Numbered from the stretch's first letter, positions 36,147 to 45,768 are shown. The stretch: DNA of 60,105 nucleotides from an uncultured Ferrovum sp. (GCA_903863375.1 CAIPBT010000139.1:1-60105); one strand, 5' to 3'. The notes: generated by a model from the sequence alone, not told the origin. Numbers and translations: made by a program.

Positions 36147-36854
36147 TCAGGCCAGCGGCAGGCCGGGCAGCAGGGCGCCCAGATCAGTATCGATCCGGTT
36201 CAGCCAGACCTTCAGCCGCTGGCGTTCCAGAAACCCCAGGGCGCCGCTCTCCGGATCGCTGGCGTGCAGCGCCGCCCAGAAACTCAGGCTGTGTTGGTCG
36301 ATCTTCTGCATGGTGACGTCTGGCAGCTTGCGCAGGCGGAGCACGCTTGCCCCGATTGACTGGGCGCGCGCCAGTTCTCCGGAGGCTTCCAGGATGTCGA
36401 AGCGCTCACCCCGTACTTCGTTCAGTACGATCACCAGGGGCAGGCGACCCGCAAACTGGTTCAGGAACACGCGCAGCAGATCCACGCTGTCGCGTCCGGC
36501 GTCCATCACGTGCCAGTAGCGCAGGTGCAAACCCTGTTCCCCGGCAATCCCGATCAGGTTGGAGTCTTCCATCCAGCGTGCCAGGAAGGCGTGCGTCTGC
36601 GCAGCCAGGTCGACCAGCACCTGCTGCTCCCGCTCAAGCGCCGCCTCAGCCAGGCGATCGAGGGATTCATACTGGTCGATCACCACCGGAGAGGCGAACT
36701 CGCTGTAGAAGCGGACCAGCGCGCCGTGTGATTTGTCGGTATCAAAACCGACAAACGGCACCTGATGATCGATCAGGAATTGCGCCAGCAGCCGGGCGAG
36801 CACGGACTTGCCGACGCCTCCTTTTTCGCCGCCGATGAAGTGGATCTGACTCAT
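36147..36854 (-). CDS. ParA/MinD-like P-loop ATPase
   Basis: 235 residues. The deviant Walker A is GGEKGGVGKSVLAR at the N-terminus, with FDTDKSHGALVRFY and VLVDLAAQT as switch regions. It resembles TraL/ParA-like ATPases found on plasmids and genomic islands, whose partners segregate or position a cargo; no ParB or site is visible here. It follows the helicase-nuclease on the same strand, separated by the G-rich repeat. It is convergent with the TPR lipoprotein gene, 12 bases away. Confidence 0.85.
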   Translation of the reverse strand: MSQIHFIGGEKGGVGKSVLARLLAQFLIDHQVPFVGFDTDKSHGALVRFYSEFASPVVIDQYESLDRLAEAALEREQQVLVDLAAQTHAFLARWMEDSNLIGIAGEQGLHLRYWHVMDAGRDSVDLLRVFLNQFAGRLPLVIVLNEVRGERFDILEASGELARAQSIGASVLRLRKLPDVTMQKIDQHSLSFWAALHASDPESGALGFLERQRLKVWLNRIDTDLGALLPGLPLA

Positions 36855-36880
36855 AGTCTCGGGTCTCGTGTCTCAGGTAC

Positions 36881-36949
36881 GGTTAGGGGGGAAAGGTTAG
36901 GGGGGGAAAGGTCAGGGGGAAGGGTTAGGGAAACAGGGGGTGGGGCGGG
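36881..36949 (+). repeat. G-rich degenerate tandem repeat, quadruplex-prone
   Basis: GGTTAGGGGGG-AAA, GGTTAGGGGGGG-AAA, GGTCAGGGGG, GGGTTAGGG, GGGGG, GGGG and GGG follow one another within 69 bases on the plus strand. At least seven runs of three or more G with short loops can form stacked G-quadruplexes. On the minus-strand transcripts the region is C-rich. Homopolymer runs of six and seven G make the length prone to slippage. Confidence 0.8.
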
Positions 36950-36997
36950 TGCCGAGCGAGCCTGGCCCGAACGTGCTGCACCGGCACAATACCCGCT

Positions 36998-39900
36998 TCA
37001 GGCCGGTAAACGCCACCGGCGATGCTCAACTAGGGCCGGCACCTGCTCAAACGCTCCCAGGGGAGTGATGCCCAGCTGCGCTAGACGTCCCAGCAGTTGC
37101 TCCAGCACCGCTTCCCGCTGGGTGATCCAGGTGGCCGCAAAACAGCGCCAGAAGGTCCAGCCGGCCCGTTCCAGCACACGCTGCCGGGCGACGTCGTGCA
37201 TCCACCGCTCCGGGCCATGGTAGTCGTCGCCGTCGCATTCGATGGCCAGCCGCAGGTCGTTTGCCCCCTCCACCACCATGTCGAGCCGGTGCGCTCCCGC
37301 CTGCACCTGCGGCAACACGCGGAAACCATGCGCCACGAGGGCACTGAAAACCTCGCGCTCGAAGCGCGTCTCGCAACGGTCGATCAGCCGCTCGGGCTGA
37401 TCGGCTGCCGCACTGTCGCCAGGCACCCCTTCCGGTTGATCGAAATGCTGCAGCAGACTAAGCCGCAGATCTTTGGTGGAGAGATCAGCAGCCTGCACCG
37501 AGCGCACCAGGTACATGCGGTCACGGGCGCGGCTGGCGGCCACGTTGAAGCGCTGGTCGAACATCGCGCCCGACAGGGCGCGCGCGTTGGAAGGATCCAC
37601 CACCATGCTGAGGAACAGGATGTCGCGTTCGCTGCCCTGGAAGGTGCGCGCGTCGCCACACGCAAACTGGCAGCGGTGCAGTTCCAGCGGGCTCAGGCGC
37701 AGACGAACCTGTGCGTCGACGGCCTTGGCCTGTTCAATGCCGAGCAGGGAAACCACGCCGATGGTACGACCCTTGTAGCGTTCATCGCGCAGCAGGACCT
37801 TGATCTCGGCGGTGATCGCCTCGGCTTCGGCCATGTTGCGGTCCTTGCTGTCGCGCACGCCCCCCTCGACCAGGATGTCCACCAGCGGCGGATCAATCCG
37901 TTCGGATTGCGTCGGCACACGCAGGGGCTGGATGGCGCCGCCATAAAAGGTGCGGTTGGAGTACGCGATGATCGGCGGCACGCACCGGAAATGTTCGCGC
38001 AGCATTACCTGTTCGGCCGCGAATACCCGCGCAGCCAGGTCATACAGGGACTTCTCCGGGGTCATCTCGGTGCCGAAGGGCTGATCGGTCAGGAACCGGT
38101 CGCTCAGCTCCTGGATGCGTTCGGACGAGATGAACCCGCCATCCGGCGAGACCTGGCGGTCATCACCCACCACCAGGATCTTCTTGCCGCGCAGCACGGC
38201 AGGGAGTGCCCACAGGTCGGACTGGCTGGCCTCATCCACCACCACCAGATCGAACCGTCCCAGCTCGGCCGGCAGGGATTCCGACACGCGGGCGTGATTC
38301 ATGACCCAGCACGGAACGGCATCGGCAGCATCGAGCATGGCCTCGCGGGCATCCCGCCGGTAACGCAGGGCGTTGGGTCCGGTACCCTGACCGATACGGC
38401 GGATGGCCAGGGCATACCCGGCCAGAGCCTGCAGGACTTTCGGCGAGGCATTTTCCTTGGTCGCGAGCCACGCCGCTTTCGACACCAGCTGTCGATATAG
38501 CTTGGTCAGTCCGCCCTCGACTTCCCGCCGATGCTGGGCCAGCTCAACCAGCTCGGTGCGGGCTTCGATGTGCGTCAGATGGGCATGCATGCGCGACCAG
38601 GTCCAGGCTTCCCGCCAGTCGGCCGGCAGCGCCGGGTCGCTGACGGGATGGATGCCATCGCCACCCTCGCTGATCTCCACGGAGCGCAGGCGGTTGGCCA
38701 GGCGGACCGCACCGGCGTCCTCGATCCGCTGGGCCAGCAAGCGTACCGTCTCCAGCTCGGGTGCCATGGCTTCAATGCCGCGCAGCTCTGCCAACAGCTC
38801 GCCATAGCGCGCCAGCACGCGTTCCACCTTGGCATCAGGGTTGCCGAGCTGGCTGTCGATGAAGCCACGCATGCGGGCCGAGATCGAGCCACCCGCGCCC
38901 GAAAGCTGGGCCTGCAGAACGCCCAGGCCCGCCAGCGCCTGGGCCAGTTCCGAGCGCGTCAAATGGCGCACCAGATCTTCGCGCACCAAAGTCAGTTCAT
39001 GGGCGCTCGCGCAGCCCAGCACCTCCGGCACTCTCGCGAAGACCGCCTGTGCCAGCCGCGGCAACTGCACATCCTCCTGATTGGCGATGCTGTGCGCGAG
39101 TTGGGCGGTCACGGCAATCCGTTCCGCATCGCGCAGGGCATCCAGGCCACCGTCCAGGGGCGGCAGTCCAAGGGTGCCGGCAAACTGGTTCCAGCGCACC
39201 GTGAAGGAATGTACGCGGTCGCGCAGGTTGACGAAACGCATCACATGTTGCCAGTCCTGGGCCGAGGCCGGCGCGAGACCGGCCACCCGCACGGCAGCCA
39301 GATGCTGGCGGATTTCTCCAGCACCCAGCGACAGCAGGCCGAGGGCTTTGCCGGTCTCGGCAGCACGGGCCAACGCTTCGCGGGTGCGAGGAGCGCCATA
39401 GACGGCCTCCGGCACTTCCACGGGTCGCTTCAGGAAATCCAGCCGTGCCGCAACCAGCACTGCGATGTCGCCAAACAGCGCCTCGAACGCCGCCAGCTCC
39501 GATGCAAAGGCCGGATTGCGGCAGGTCAGGCGCAGCGCTAGCGCCCAGGGTGCCTCGGCCGCCTCCAGCCGGGCGACGCGCTCGGCGGCGGTTTCCATCT
39601 GGCGGACCAGTTCCTGGGCCGCAGTCAGCACCGCCGGGGTGGTGGATTGCAGCGGCAACAGTTCGCCGCGTTTGACCTCATCCTCGATGCGGCGGATCTG
39701 CGCCAGCAATTCGTGCAAGCTTGCGATGTCTCCGGGCGAAGGCAAGGCCGCCGAAGCCGGCGTGCGCAGCTGGACATAGGGCAGGTTGTTGCCCAGGCGG
39801 CGGCGCGCCGCGCGCAGGGCGCTTTCCTCTTCGGCTGACAGGGGGGCCGGATGCCCGCCCACCAGCAAAAGATCGTCGTCAAACCACGCGTGGCGGGTCT

Positions 39901-41521
39901 GCCCCTCCTGCACGCGCTCGGCCATGCCGCGCGGGCTGAGCAGTTGATTGTCAACCAGCACCTCGGACAGCTGCTGCAGGGCGATGGCGTCGATCCGCCC
40001 GTCAATCTGCTCGATGTCGGCGTGTGCCGCCTCGATGGTGGCGCGCAATACCTTCAGTTCTTCGCGGGTCTGCTCGGGCTGAAGCTGGGACAGTCGATGC
40101 TGGATGATCGAGATCGCCGCTTCGAACTGGCGGATGCCCTTGCGGTCGCTGTTCAGTAGGCTGACCGTCAGTGGTCGCACCTCCACAGGGATTTTCTGCT
40201 GCAAAACGCGCAGCGCGGTTTCTCCGCGTGCCGTCACCAGCACCCGCCGGCCGGTGGCCAGATAGTGGCAGATGATGTTGGCAATCGTGTGGGTCTTGCC
40301 GGTGCCTGGCGGCCCCTGTACCGCAACGCCCGCCGAGCGTTCCAGGCGCTGCACGATGGTGATCTGCTCCTGGTTGTACGGCAGTGGAAAGAACAGGTCC
40401 TGCACGGTGCCCAGGCTGGCGTTCCCGCGGCTTGAGACGCCGCGATAGTTGATCGGAGCATGACGTACCGGCGTTTCGCCAGGTGGTGTCACCAGGGCCA
40501 GGGGGCCGCCTGGCAGGGGTACCCCAGACAGCAGGGCCGCCTGCAGGCGCTGCACATCGGCCGACAGATAGCTGGTCGCGCGGGGGCGCACGAACAAGGC
40601 CCAGCGATCCGTGACCACCAGGCGCTTGTCCGGCTCGGGCAGCGCTTCTCCGGCCTCCAGCCCTTGCCGGAACACCCCCTCACTGTCGAGACTGGCGGCG
40701 AACAGCTGCAGGATGTCGCGATGGCTGGTCAGGTCAAAGGGCGTGACGGGGTGGTCTTCGGTGCGGGCCAGTTGTTCCCGGGCGGCGGCCTCGACCTCCG
40801 TGATGCCGGGCAGCTGGCAGGTCAGGTAGGGATCGAGTTCGAGGGCCGTGTCAGTCGCGCGCGGGCGCAGCTCGATTGCCATGCTGCGTTCGTCGAGGTT
40901 GATTTCCATGGCTTGCGACAGCACAGGATATTCCAGCGGAATCGGTCCGTTGGCGTGCGGCAGGTGCCAGACGGCAATGCCCATGCCCCAGACCAGCTCC
41001 TGCGGTTTGGCCGTTTCCTCGGACTCCAGCTGATGCTGCAGGGAGAACAGTTCGGTGTACAGGGCAATGGTGCGCCGGCGCAGGCGCTCCTCTGCGGCCC
41101 AGGAGACCCAGATTTCGCGGTAGGTTTCGACCAGCCGCTCGAGATTCTCCCGGATCTGCCAGGACTGGCCACTGCGTTCGGTCTGCCCGTCAGACTGCTC
41201 CAGCTCCTGCAGATATTGCGCGGTGGCGACCTCGTCGAGCATCGGTGGTGGCCCGTCGGGATCCGGGCTGATCACGATCAGTGTGTTCTGGGCCGCTGGC
41301 AGCGGTGGCGGTGAACCGGGTTCCAGGCGCTGCACGCGCAGCCAGGTGTGATCACCGGTTTCCTGCAGGTTCAGTTCCACCCCGGGCAGGTGCTGCAGGT
41401 CTTCCGGGCGCTTCAGGAAGCTGCGTTGTTGGGTCAGGCGGAAGGAGCGTGGATCGATGTCGCGCGCCTGCTCGATGATGTATTCCAGCAAGCGGTGCAG
41501 CAGACTGCGGGGTTCAGTCAC
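36998..41521 (-). CDS. SF1 helicase fused to a Vsr-like endonuclease
   Basis: 1507 residues from a GTG with an AGGA element upstream. Residues about 1-370 are an uncharacterised N-terminal region. Motif I is GPPGTGKTHTIANII with Lys409; motif II VVVDEASQ with Asp1096 and Glu1097; GDDRQVSP, FQGSERDILFLSMV and RFNVAASRARDRMYL are motifs III, V and VI of UPF1/DNA2-like helicases. About 680 residues between motifs I and II are mostly helical, likely a coiled-coil arm. The C-terminal 110 residues form a Vsr/MTES_1575-type nuclease: Asp1414 (HRLDMVV), Glu1428 and Asp1430 (IECDGDD), then WTFWRCFAATW. The layout resembles helicase-nuclease antiphage proteins such as Hhe; that role is inference. Confidence 0.85.
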   Translation of the reverse strand: MTEPRSLLHRLLEYIIEQARDIDPRSFRLTQQRSFLKRPEDLQHLPGVELNLQETGDHTWLRVQRLEPGSPPPLPAAQNTLIVISPDPDGPPPMLDEVATAQYLQELEQSDGQTERSGQSWQIRENLERLVETYREIWVSWAAEERLRRRTIALYTELFSLQHQLESEETAKPQELVWGMGIAVWHLPHANGPIPLEYPVLSQAMEINLDERSMAIELRPRATDTALELDPYLTCQLPGITEVEAAAREQLARTEDHPVTPFDLTSHRDILQLFAASLDSEGVFRQGLEAGEALPEPDKRLVVTDRWALFVRPRATSYLSADVQRLQAALLSGVPLPGGPLALVTPPGETPVRHAPINYRGVSSRGNASLGTVQDLFFPLPYNQEQITIVQRLERSAGVAVQGPPGTGKTHTIANIICHYLATGRRVLVTARGETALRVLQQKIPVEVRPLTVSLLNSDRKGIRQFEAAISIIQHRLSQLQPEQTREELKVLRATIEAAHADIEQIDGRIDAIALQQLSEVLVDNQLLSPRGMAERVQEGQTRHAWFDDDLLLVGGHPAPLSAEEESALRAARRRLGNNLPYVQLRTPASAALPSPGDIASLHELLAQIRRIEDEVKRGELLPLQSTTPAVLTAAQELVRQMETAAERVARLEAAEAPWALALRLTCRNPAFASELAAFEALFGDIAVLVAARLDFLKRPVEVPEAVYGAPRTREALARAAETGKALGLLSLGAGEIRQHLAAVRVAGLAPASAQDWQHVMRFVNLRDRVHSFTVRWNQFAGTLGLPPLDGGLDALRDAERIAVTAQLAHSIANQEDVQLPRLAQAVFARVPEVLGCASAHELTLVREDLVRHLTRSELAQALAGLGVLQAQLSGAGGSISARMRGFIDSQLGNPDAKVERVLARYGELLAELRGIEAMAPELETVRLLAQRIEDAGAVRLANRLRSVEISEGGDGIHPVSDPALPADWREAWTWSRMHAHLTHIEARTELVELAQHRREVEGGLTKLYRQLVSKAAWLATKENASPKVLQALAGYALAIRRIGQGTGPNALRYRRDAREAMLDAADAVPCWVMNHARVSESLPAELGRFDLVVVDEASQSDLWALPAVLRGKKILVVGDDRQVSPDGGFISSERIQELSDRFLTDQPFGTEMTPEKSLYDLAARVFAAEQVMLREHFRCVPPIIAYSNRTFYGGAIQPLRVPTQSERIDPPLVDILVEGGVRDSKDRNMAEAEAITAEIKVLLRDERYKGRTIGVVSLLGIEQAKAVDAQVRLRLSPLELHRCQFACGDARTFQGSERDILFLSMVVDPSNARALSGAMFDQRFNVAASRARDRMYLVRSVQAADLSTKDLRLSLLQHFDQPEGVPGDSAAADQPERLIDRCETRFEREVFSALVAHGFRVLPQVQAGAHRLDMVVEGANDLRLAIECDGDDYHGPERWMHDVARQRVLERAGWTFWRCFAATWITQREAVLEQLLGRLAQLGITPLGAFEQVPALVEHRRWRLPA

Positions 41522-41792
41522 TTCGGGTGGTCCTTCGGGTGAGGCGAATGCAGAGCGCTCCTGGGAGCAAGTTCCGGTAACGTACCAGATTAAGCTGCAT
41601 TCCGGGGGTGTCGGACGGCAGATATCGCTTGATTCGCGAGCGTTCGAGACTTGTGATGTCGACGGATCGCGCCGGACGGATGGCGGCAGGCGTCAGCTCG
41701 AACGGACTTCAGCTTCAGGCGGCAAAATGCTGTAAAACAATCAGATAAGTACCTACACTGCAAGCTTGTCCAGTTCTGTCACGCCAGGTGCC

Positions 41793-43499
41793 ATGCCGCT
41801 TTCTGCTGTCCGATCGCCTGCCTTGCCGTGGCGTTACCGGCCACCCGTGGCCCACTTGCAGCTGTCCCGTCGACTGCGCGACCTGGAACAGGATCTGGTG
41901 CGTCTGCGCGATGACCGGGATGCTCGCGCCGACGCGCTGGATGCCGCCCTCGCCGCAGCTGCCCGCAGCCTGCTGCGGGTAGCCGCTGGCGAACAGCGGC
42001 TCGATGGCATCCTCGATTCGATCGCGGATGGCATTGTCACGCTGTTCCCGGACGGCACCATCGAAACGGCCAACCGGGCGGCAGCGCACTGTCTGCAGCA
42101 GGACCGCCGGGGCCTGAAGGGCACCCCCCTGTTTGCCTGGCTCGCATGCCCGGAAGCGCCCGAGGTGGTGGTGGCCATCCGGCAGCGGCTGGCCGCGCGG
42201 GCGGCGATTCCCGACACCATGCTGGAGTACGATTTTTCGCCGACAGCGGCAGGCGCCTCGGACGATTGGCTGCGACTCGCGATCAGTCCCTGTCCGGTGG
42301 ACCCGGGGGGTGGCGGCTTCGTCTGCATCCTGTCGAACGTCACCCAACGCCACCAACAGGTGGAACAGCGCTTGGCGTTCAAACGTCAGCGCTTGCATGC
42401 CGCCATCGAGAACAACCAGATCAGCACCTGGGATCTGAATCTGGAATGCCGCGAGCTTGTCATCGACGATTCGCTGCAACGGGCACTGGGCATGGCGTCG
42501 TCGATATGGCCAGCGGTGGAGCGATATCGGCTGCTGCGGCTGCTGCATCCGGACGACCGCCGTGACGTGCTGCAGGCCTTGGTGCCGTTGTGGCACCCCG
42601 GCAACGCCAGTGCGGTGGTGACCACCCGGATCCGGCACCACGATGGCAGCTATTTCTGGGTGCGGCTGAGTGCCACCACCATGGCGCGCACGGCCGGGGG
42701 GCGACCGCTGCGTATCTTTGGTACCACCATCGACATCAGCGAACTGGTGCGCGCGCGTGAAGCGGCGGAGCGCAACCTGCGCAGCAAGGAGGCGTTTGTG
42801 GCGTGCATGACCCATGAACTGCGCACACCGCTCAACGCGATTCTCGGATTTGCCGAAATGCTTGAGCTGGATGCCAACCTGGGGCCACCGCAGCGTCGCA
42901 ATGTCGGCTACATCCTGCAGGCCACCAGTCACCTGATCAACCTCGCCAACCAGACCCTGGATCTGGCTCGGCTGGAATCCGGTCACCTCACCACCCAGCC
43001 GGTCGCGATCGCCGTCGAGCCCATCTGCCTGGAGTGTCTTGACCTTATCCGCCCGGCGGCACTGGCGCGGCAGATCACGGTCGAGCACCATACAACGCCG
43101 GGTCTGCAAGTATTGGCCGATCCACAGCGGATCCGGCAGATCCTGCTCAACCTGCTGTCCAACGCGGTGAAATACAACTATCGCGGCGGCCGTGTGGCAC
43201 TGGAGTGCGGGCAGGACCGGCAGGGCCAGATCTGCCTGCAGGTACGCGACACCGGGCGTGGCGTTCGGCCAGAAGATCTGGAGGCGCTGTTCGAACCCTT
43301 TGTGCGGCTGGAAAACCGCGCGGAGAACGGCGCGGCAGAGACGATCGAGGGCACCGGCATCGGGCTTGCCATCAGTCGCGACCTCGCGCGCCTGATGGCG
43401 GGCCATCTGGATGTCTCCAGCACGGTGGGGCAGGGCAGCACGTTCCGGCTTACGCTGCCAGCACCTTGCGGATCGTCTCCAGCAGCATCTGGCGGCTGA
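41793..43499 (+). CDS. PAS-containing sensor histidine kinase (module B)
   Basis: 568 residues from the ATG at 41793; an in-frame TTG at 41766 is possible. No membrane helix, so cytoplasmic. A short coiled coil (about 25-65) precedes two PAS-like domains: one at about 70-190 (ILDSIADGIVTLFPDGTIETAN) and one at about 200-320 (IENNQISTWDLN ... RIRHHDGSYFWVRLS). The phosphoacceptor is His341 in CMTHELRTPLNAILGF. ATPase motifs are NLLSNAVKYN, DTGRGV and GTGIGLAIS. The last 50 bases overlap the convergent response regulator, adding a tail after FRLTLP. It is the only kinase near the BLUF modules. Confidence 0.9.
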   Translation: MPLSAVRSPALPWRYRPPVAHLQLSRRLRDLEQDLVRLRDDRDARADALDAALAAAARSLLRVAAGEQRLDGILDSIADGIVTLFPDGTIETANRAAAHCLQQDRRGLKGTPLFAWLACPEAPEVVVAIRQRLAARAAIPDTMLEYDFSPTAAGASDDWLRLAISPCPVDPGGGGFVCILSNVTQRHQQVEQRLAFKRQRLHAAIENNQISTWDLNLECRELVIDDSLQRALGMASSIWPAVERYRLLRLLHPDDRRDVLQALVPLWHPGNASAVVTTRIRHHDGSYFWVRLSATTMARTAGGRPLRIFGTTIDISELVRAREAAERNLRSKEAFVACMTHELRTPLNAILGFAEMLELDANLGPPQRRNVGYILQATSHLINLANQTLDLARLESGHLTTQPVAIAVEPICLECLDLIRPAALARQITVEHHTTPGLQVLADPQRIRQILLNLLSNAVKYNYRGGRVALECGQDRQGQICLQVRDTGRGVRPEDLEALFEPFVRLENRAENGAAETIEGTGIGLAISRDLARLMAGHLDVSSTVGQGSTFRLTLPAPCGSSPAASGG

Positions 43500-43821
43500 A
43501 GGGTTTTTGCAGCGAGGCCTGGACGCCCATCAGATCGGCTGAGGCGAGGTTGAAATCGGCGCTGATGCTTCGGCGGCCACCGGACATGGCGATGATCGGC
43601 GGCGCCTTCGGCAGCGCGCGCAGCTCACCGACCAGAGTGATGCCGTCCATATCGGGCATCAGGATGTCGGTCAACACGAGATCAGGTGGTTTGCGCTGGA
43701 TCAGGGCCAGGGCCTCCTGGCCATCGTTGGCGGCCGTCACCTGATGGCGTTCGGCCTGCAGCATCTGCATCAGCATTTCACGAAAGATCGGGTCGTCTTC
43801 GACCACCAGGATATGGGCCAT
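43450..43821 (-). CDS. CheY-like single-domain response regulator (module B)
   Basis: 123-residue receiver domain without output domain. Glu8, Asp9 and Asp10 form the pocket, Asp52 in LTDILMPDMDG is the phosphoacceptor, and Lys in SLQKPFS completes the site. It lies downstream of the receptor-like and BLUF genes on the same strand (74-base gap) and its 3' end overlaps the convergent kinase gene by 50 bases. It and the kinase are a likely pair. Confidence 0.92.
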   Translation of the reverse strand: MAHILVVEDDPIFREMLMQMLQAERHQVTAANDGQEALALIQRKPPDLVLTDILMPDMDGITLVGELRALPKAPPIIAMSGGRRSISADFNLASADLMGVQASLQKPFSRQMLLETIRKVLAA

Positions 43822-43895
43822 GATCGCTCAGGCGAGGGCTGCTTCGAGAGGGAAGGATCGGTCAGTGCTACCTGCGCCGGATGGTAGGGAATGCG

Positions 43896-45005
43896 TCAGA
43901 AAAAAACAATGTTTCCGCCGGGGCCCGCGCCGTCTGGCCGTCGCGCGGCTTCGATCTCCTGCGGTGCCGCGTGACGCTGTTCCTGAGCCTCAAATTGCGG
44001 CAGCAGGTCCGCCAGTTGCTGGCATGCGTGCCGCAGCCCGGCGAGGTCATTCCCGTGGCTGGCAATCTCCTGCACCAGGCGGTTACGTGCGGCCGTGGTG
44101 GCCTCGATGCGCTCCATGCGCTGGCGGAAAATGTCCTGATACTGGGCGTAACCCACCATGGCGCTGATGCGGCCCGCCAGCACGTCGTTCTGGTCCATCG
44201 TCACCCTGACCAGGGTGCGATAGAACTGCTGGGTATCTTCATAGCCTTCGCGCACCATGGCTGCACTTTCCTGGGCATGCGCGGCGGCCTCGAGCGACGC
44301 CGTCAACCCGCGCAGCTGCAGCCCTTCCTGGATGGCGGTGCGTGCCTCGCGCAGTCCTGCGTCGATCGCTGCCGCGGCCGTAGACGAGCGCTCGGAGAGT
44401 TTCCGGACTTCATCGGCCACCACGGCGAAGCCACGGCCGGCGTCGCCAGCGCGGGCTGCCTCAATAGCGGCGTTCAGCGCCAGCAGATCGGTCTGCTTGC
44501 TGATGTCGCGGATCAGGGTGGTCATGTTGCCCAGGGCGTCGATCTGCCGCGCACTCGCGTGGATCGACGCCATATCTTCCCGCACCTGGTCTGGCAGCCC
44601 AGAAACGAAGCGGAACACGTCATCGATCAGACCTACCTTGTGCACCACGCCGCTGTCCATCTCGCAGCCAACGGCATGGGAGTTGCGCAGGTAATCCAGC
44701 GTGCCGCGAGCCGCCGTATCGATGGCGCAGACTTCGTCCATCATCATCACAGCGGCGCGTTCGTTTTCAGCCACTGCCGCCAGCAGGTTGGCCGTGAGCA
44801 CCGTATCCAGGCGGGCCTGCTCGGTAAGCCATACCTGGATCAGGTCGGCGATCTCTGTGACAGCGGACGACGCCCGGGCCTGGCGCAACGCGTCCTCCCG
44901 CACCGCCAGCGTCACCTGCTGGCGGCGGATGGTCCATGCCGCCCATACGAGCACTCCCGACAGTGCAGTGCAAAGGGCCGCCCAGAGCCCGGTATCCGTC
45001 GTCAT
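43896..45005 (-). CDS. Methyl-accepting chemotaxis-like signalling protein without sensor domain (module B)
   Basis: 369 residues from the ATG at 45005, which overlaps the BLUF stop by four bases. One N-terminal helix (about 8-26) with no periplasmic domain; then cytoplasmic helices with the MCP hairpin tip, [37 protein letters not shown], at about 167-203. Downstream, [13 protein letters not shown] gives Asp291-x3-Gln295, the CheZ-type catalytic spacing, and the protein ends NIVFF. The parallel with the module A membrane protein, which shares both features, suggests CheY phosphatase activity and input from the BLUF protein (inference). Confidence 0.82.
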   Translation of the reverse strand: MTTDTGLWAALCTALSGVLVWAAWTIRRQQVTLAVREDALRQARASSAVTEIADLIQVWLTEQARLDTVLTANLLAAVAENERAAVMMMDEVCAIDTAARGTLDYLRNSHAVGCEMDSGVVHKVGLIDDVFRFVSGLPDQVREDMASIHASARQIDALGNMTTLIRDISKQTDLLALNAAIEAARAGDAGRGFAVVADEVRKLSERSSTAAAAIDAGLREARTAIQEGLQLRGLTASLEAAAHAQESAAMVREGYEDTQQFYRTLVRVTMDQNDVLAGRISAMVGYAQYQDIFRQRMERIEATTAARNRLVQEIASHGNDLAGLRHACQQLADLLPQFEAQEQRHAAPQEIEAARRPDGAGPGGNIVFF

Positions 45006-45499
45006 TGCGGCAGGCTGGCGTTTGCACGTTGCTGCGGTTGCCCGGCCGGCGCTTGCGGTCGGAGCAGGGCGCGGGTCTGTTCCAGGAACGCCAGCAGCAA
45101 AGCACGCACGAGGCGGCTGCCCGTGCGGTCCAGCGCCGCTGGCAGTTCCGACAGCCGGTCCACCTGTAAGCCCTGCTGGACATCGGTTGCGGCGAGTGGC
45201 TGATGTGCCATGCTCCACTCGGCAAACTGTCGCTCGGTGAGATCTTCCTCCAGCAGGACCACGACCTGTCGATGGCGTGAGTCGGCCTGAATCGTCGCAT
45301 ACAGCTGCTCTACGGCCTGTCGCGGCCCCTCCAGCACCTGGAAGAACTGACCTTCACAGGACACGAGCAGACCGGTGACGCCCAGCGGCGGGTTGTTGCG
45401 CCGACACTGCTGCAGGATCATGCCAATGGCGGAATCATCCAGCGGAATGGCCGTGCTGCTGACGTAAATCAGTTGAACAAGGGCGGTTTCAATGGTCAT
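45002..45499 (-). CDS. BLUF blue-light photoreceptor (module B)
   Basis: 165 residues. The BLUF domain has Tyr12, Asn36, Gln54, Trp95 and Met97, the same set and spacing as in module A shifted by four residues. The C-terminal 60 residues are helical ([32 protein letters not shown]) and Pro/Gln-rich at the end, with no known output domain. It is translated just before the receptor-like protein, with start and stop overlapping as ATGA, so the two are probably made together and may interact. Confidence 0.93.
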   Translation of the reverse strand: MTIETALVQLIYVSSTAIPLDDSAIGMILQQCRRNNPPLGVTGLLVSCEGQFFQVLEGPRQAVEQLYATIQADSRHRQVVVLLEEDLTERQFAEWSMAHQPLAATDVQQGLQVDRLSELPAALDRTGSRLVRALLLAFLEQTRALLRPQAPAGQPQQRANASLPQ

Positions 45500-45724
45500 C
45501 GCGCGCTTCTCTCATGGCTCTGGAGCCGGCGGTTCTGCAGCGGGCAGGACTGGTCAGCACATTCCGGACCGACCGCACTGGCGCCGGTTGTCTGACTTCA
45601 GTTGACTTTAACGACTACAGCGGGCAGAACTTGACGCGCGGGGTGCGCAGCGCTCCAGTGACCTGACCTGCTTCCGGCACGCCACCGGGCGCGCGCAGCG
45701 CCCAGGCTGCCGGGAAGGACAGGC

Positions 45725-45754
45725 AAGAAAAAAGCCACCATCACTGGTGGCTTT
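45725..45754 (-). terminator. Intrinsic terminator of tRNA-Asn
   Basis: A ten-base perfect stem (45731-45740 with 45745-45754) around the loop TCAC. On the minus strand the stem is followed by a run of six T residues. It lies 15 bases after the tRNA 3' end. Confidence 0.85.
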
Positions 45755-45768
45755 CATCTTCATTTCTG

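Noticed and set aside
36881-36949. True telomere or replicon end
   Set aside because: The TTAGGG-like units are few, interrupted and in the middle of a gene-dense chromosome segment, without terminal hairpins or protelomerase sites.
41715-43406. 563-codon minus-strand frame opposite the module B kinase
   Set aside because: The plus strand encodes a full PAS/HisKA/ATPase protein, so the antisense frame is a by-product of codon bias.
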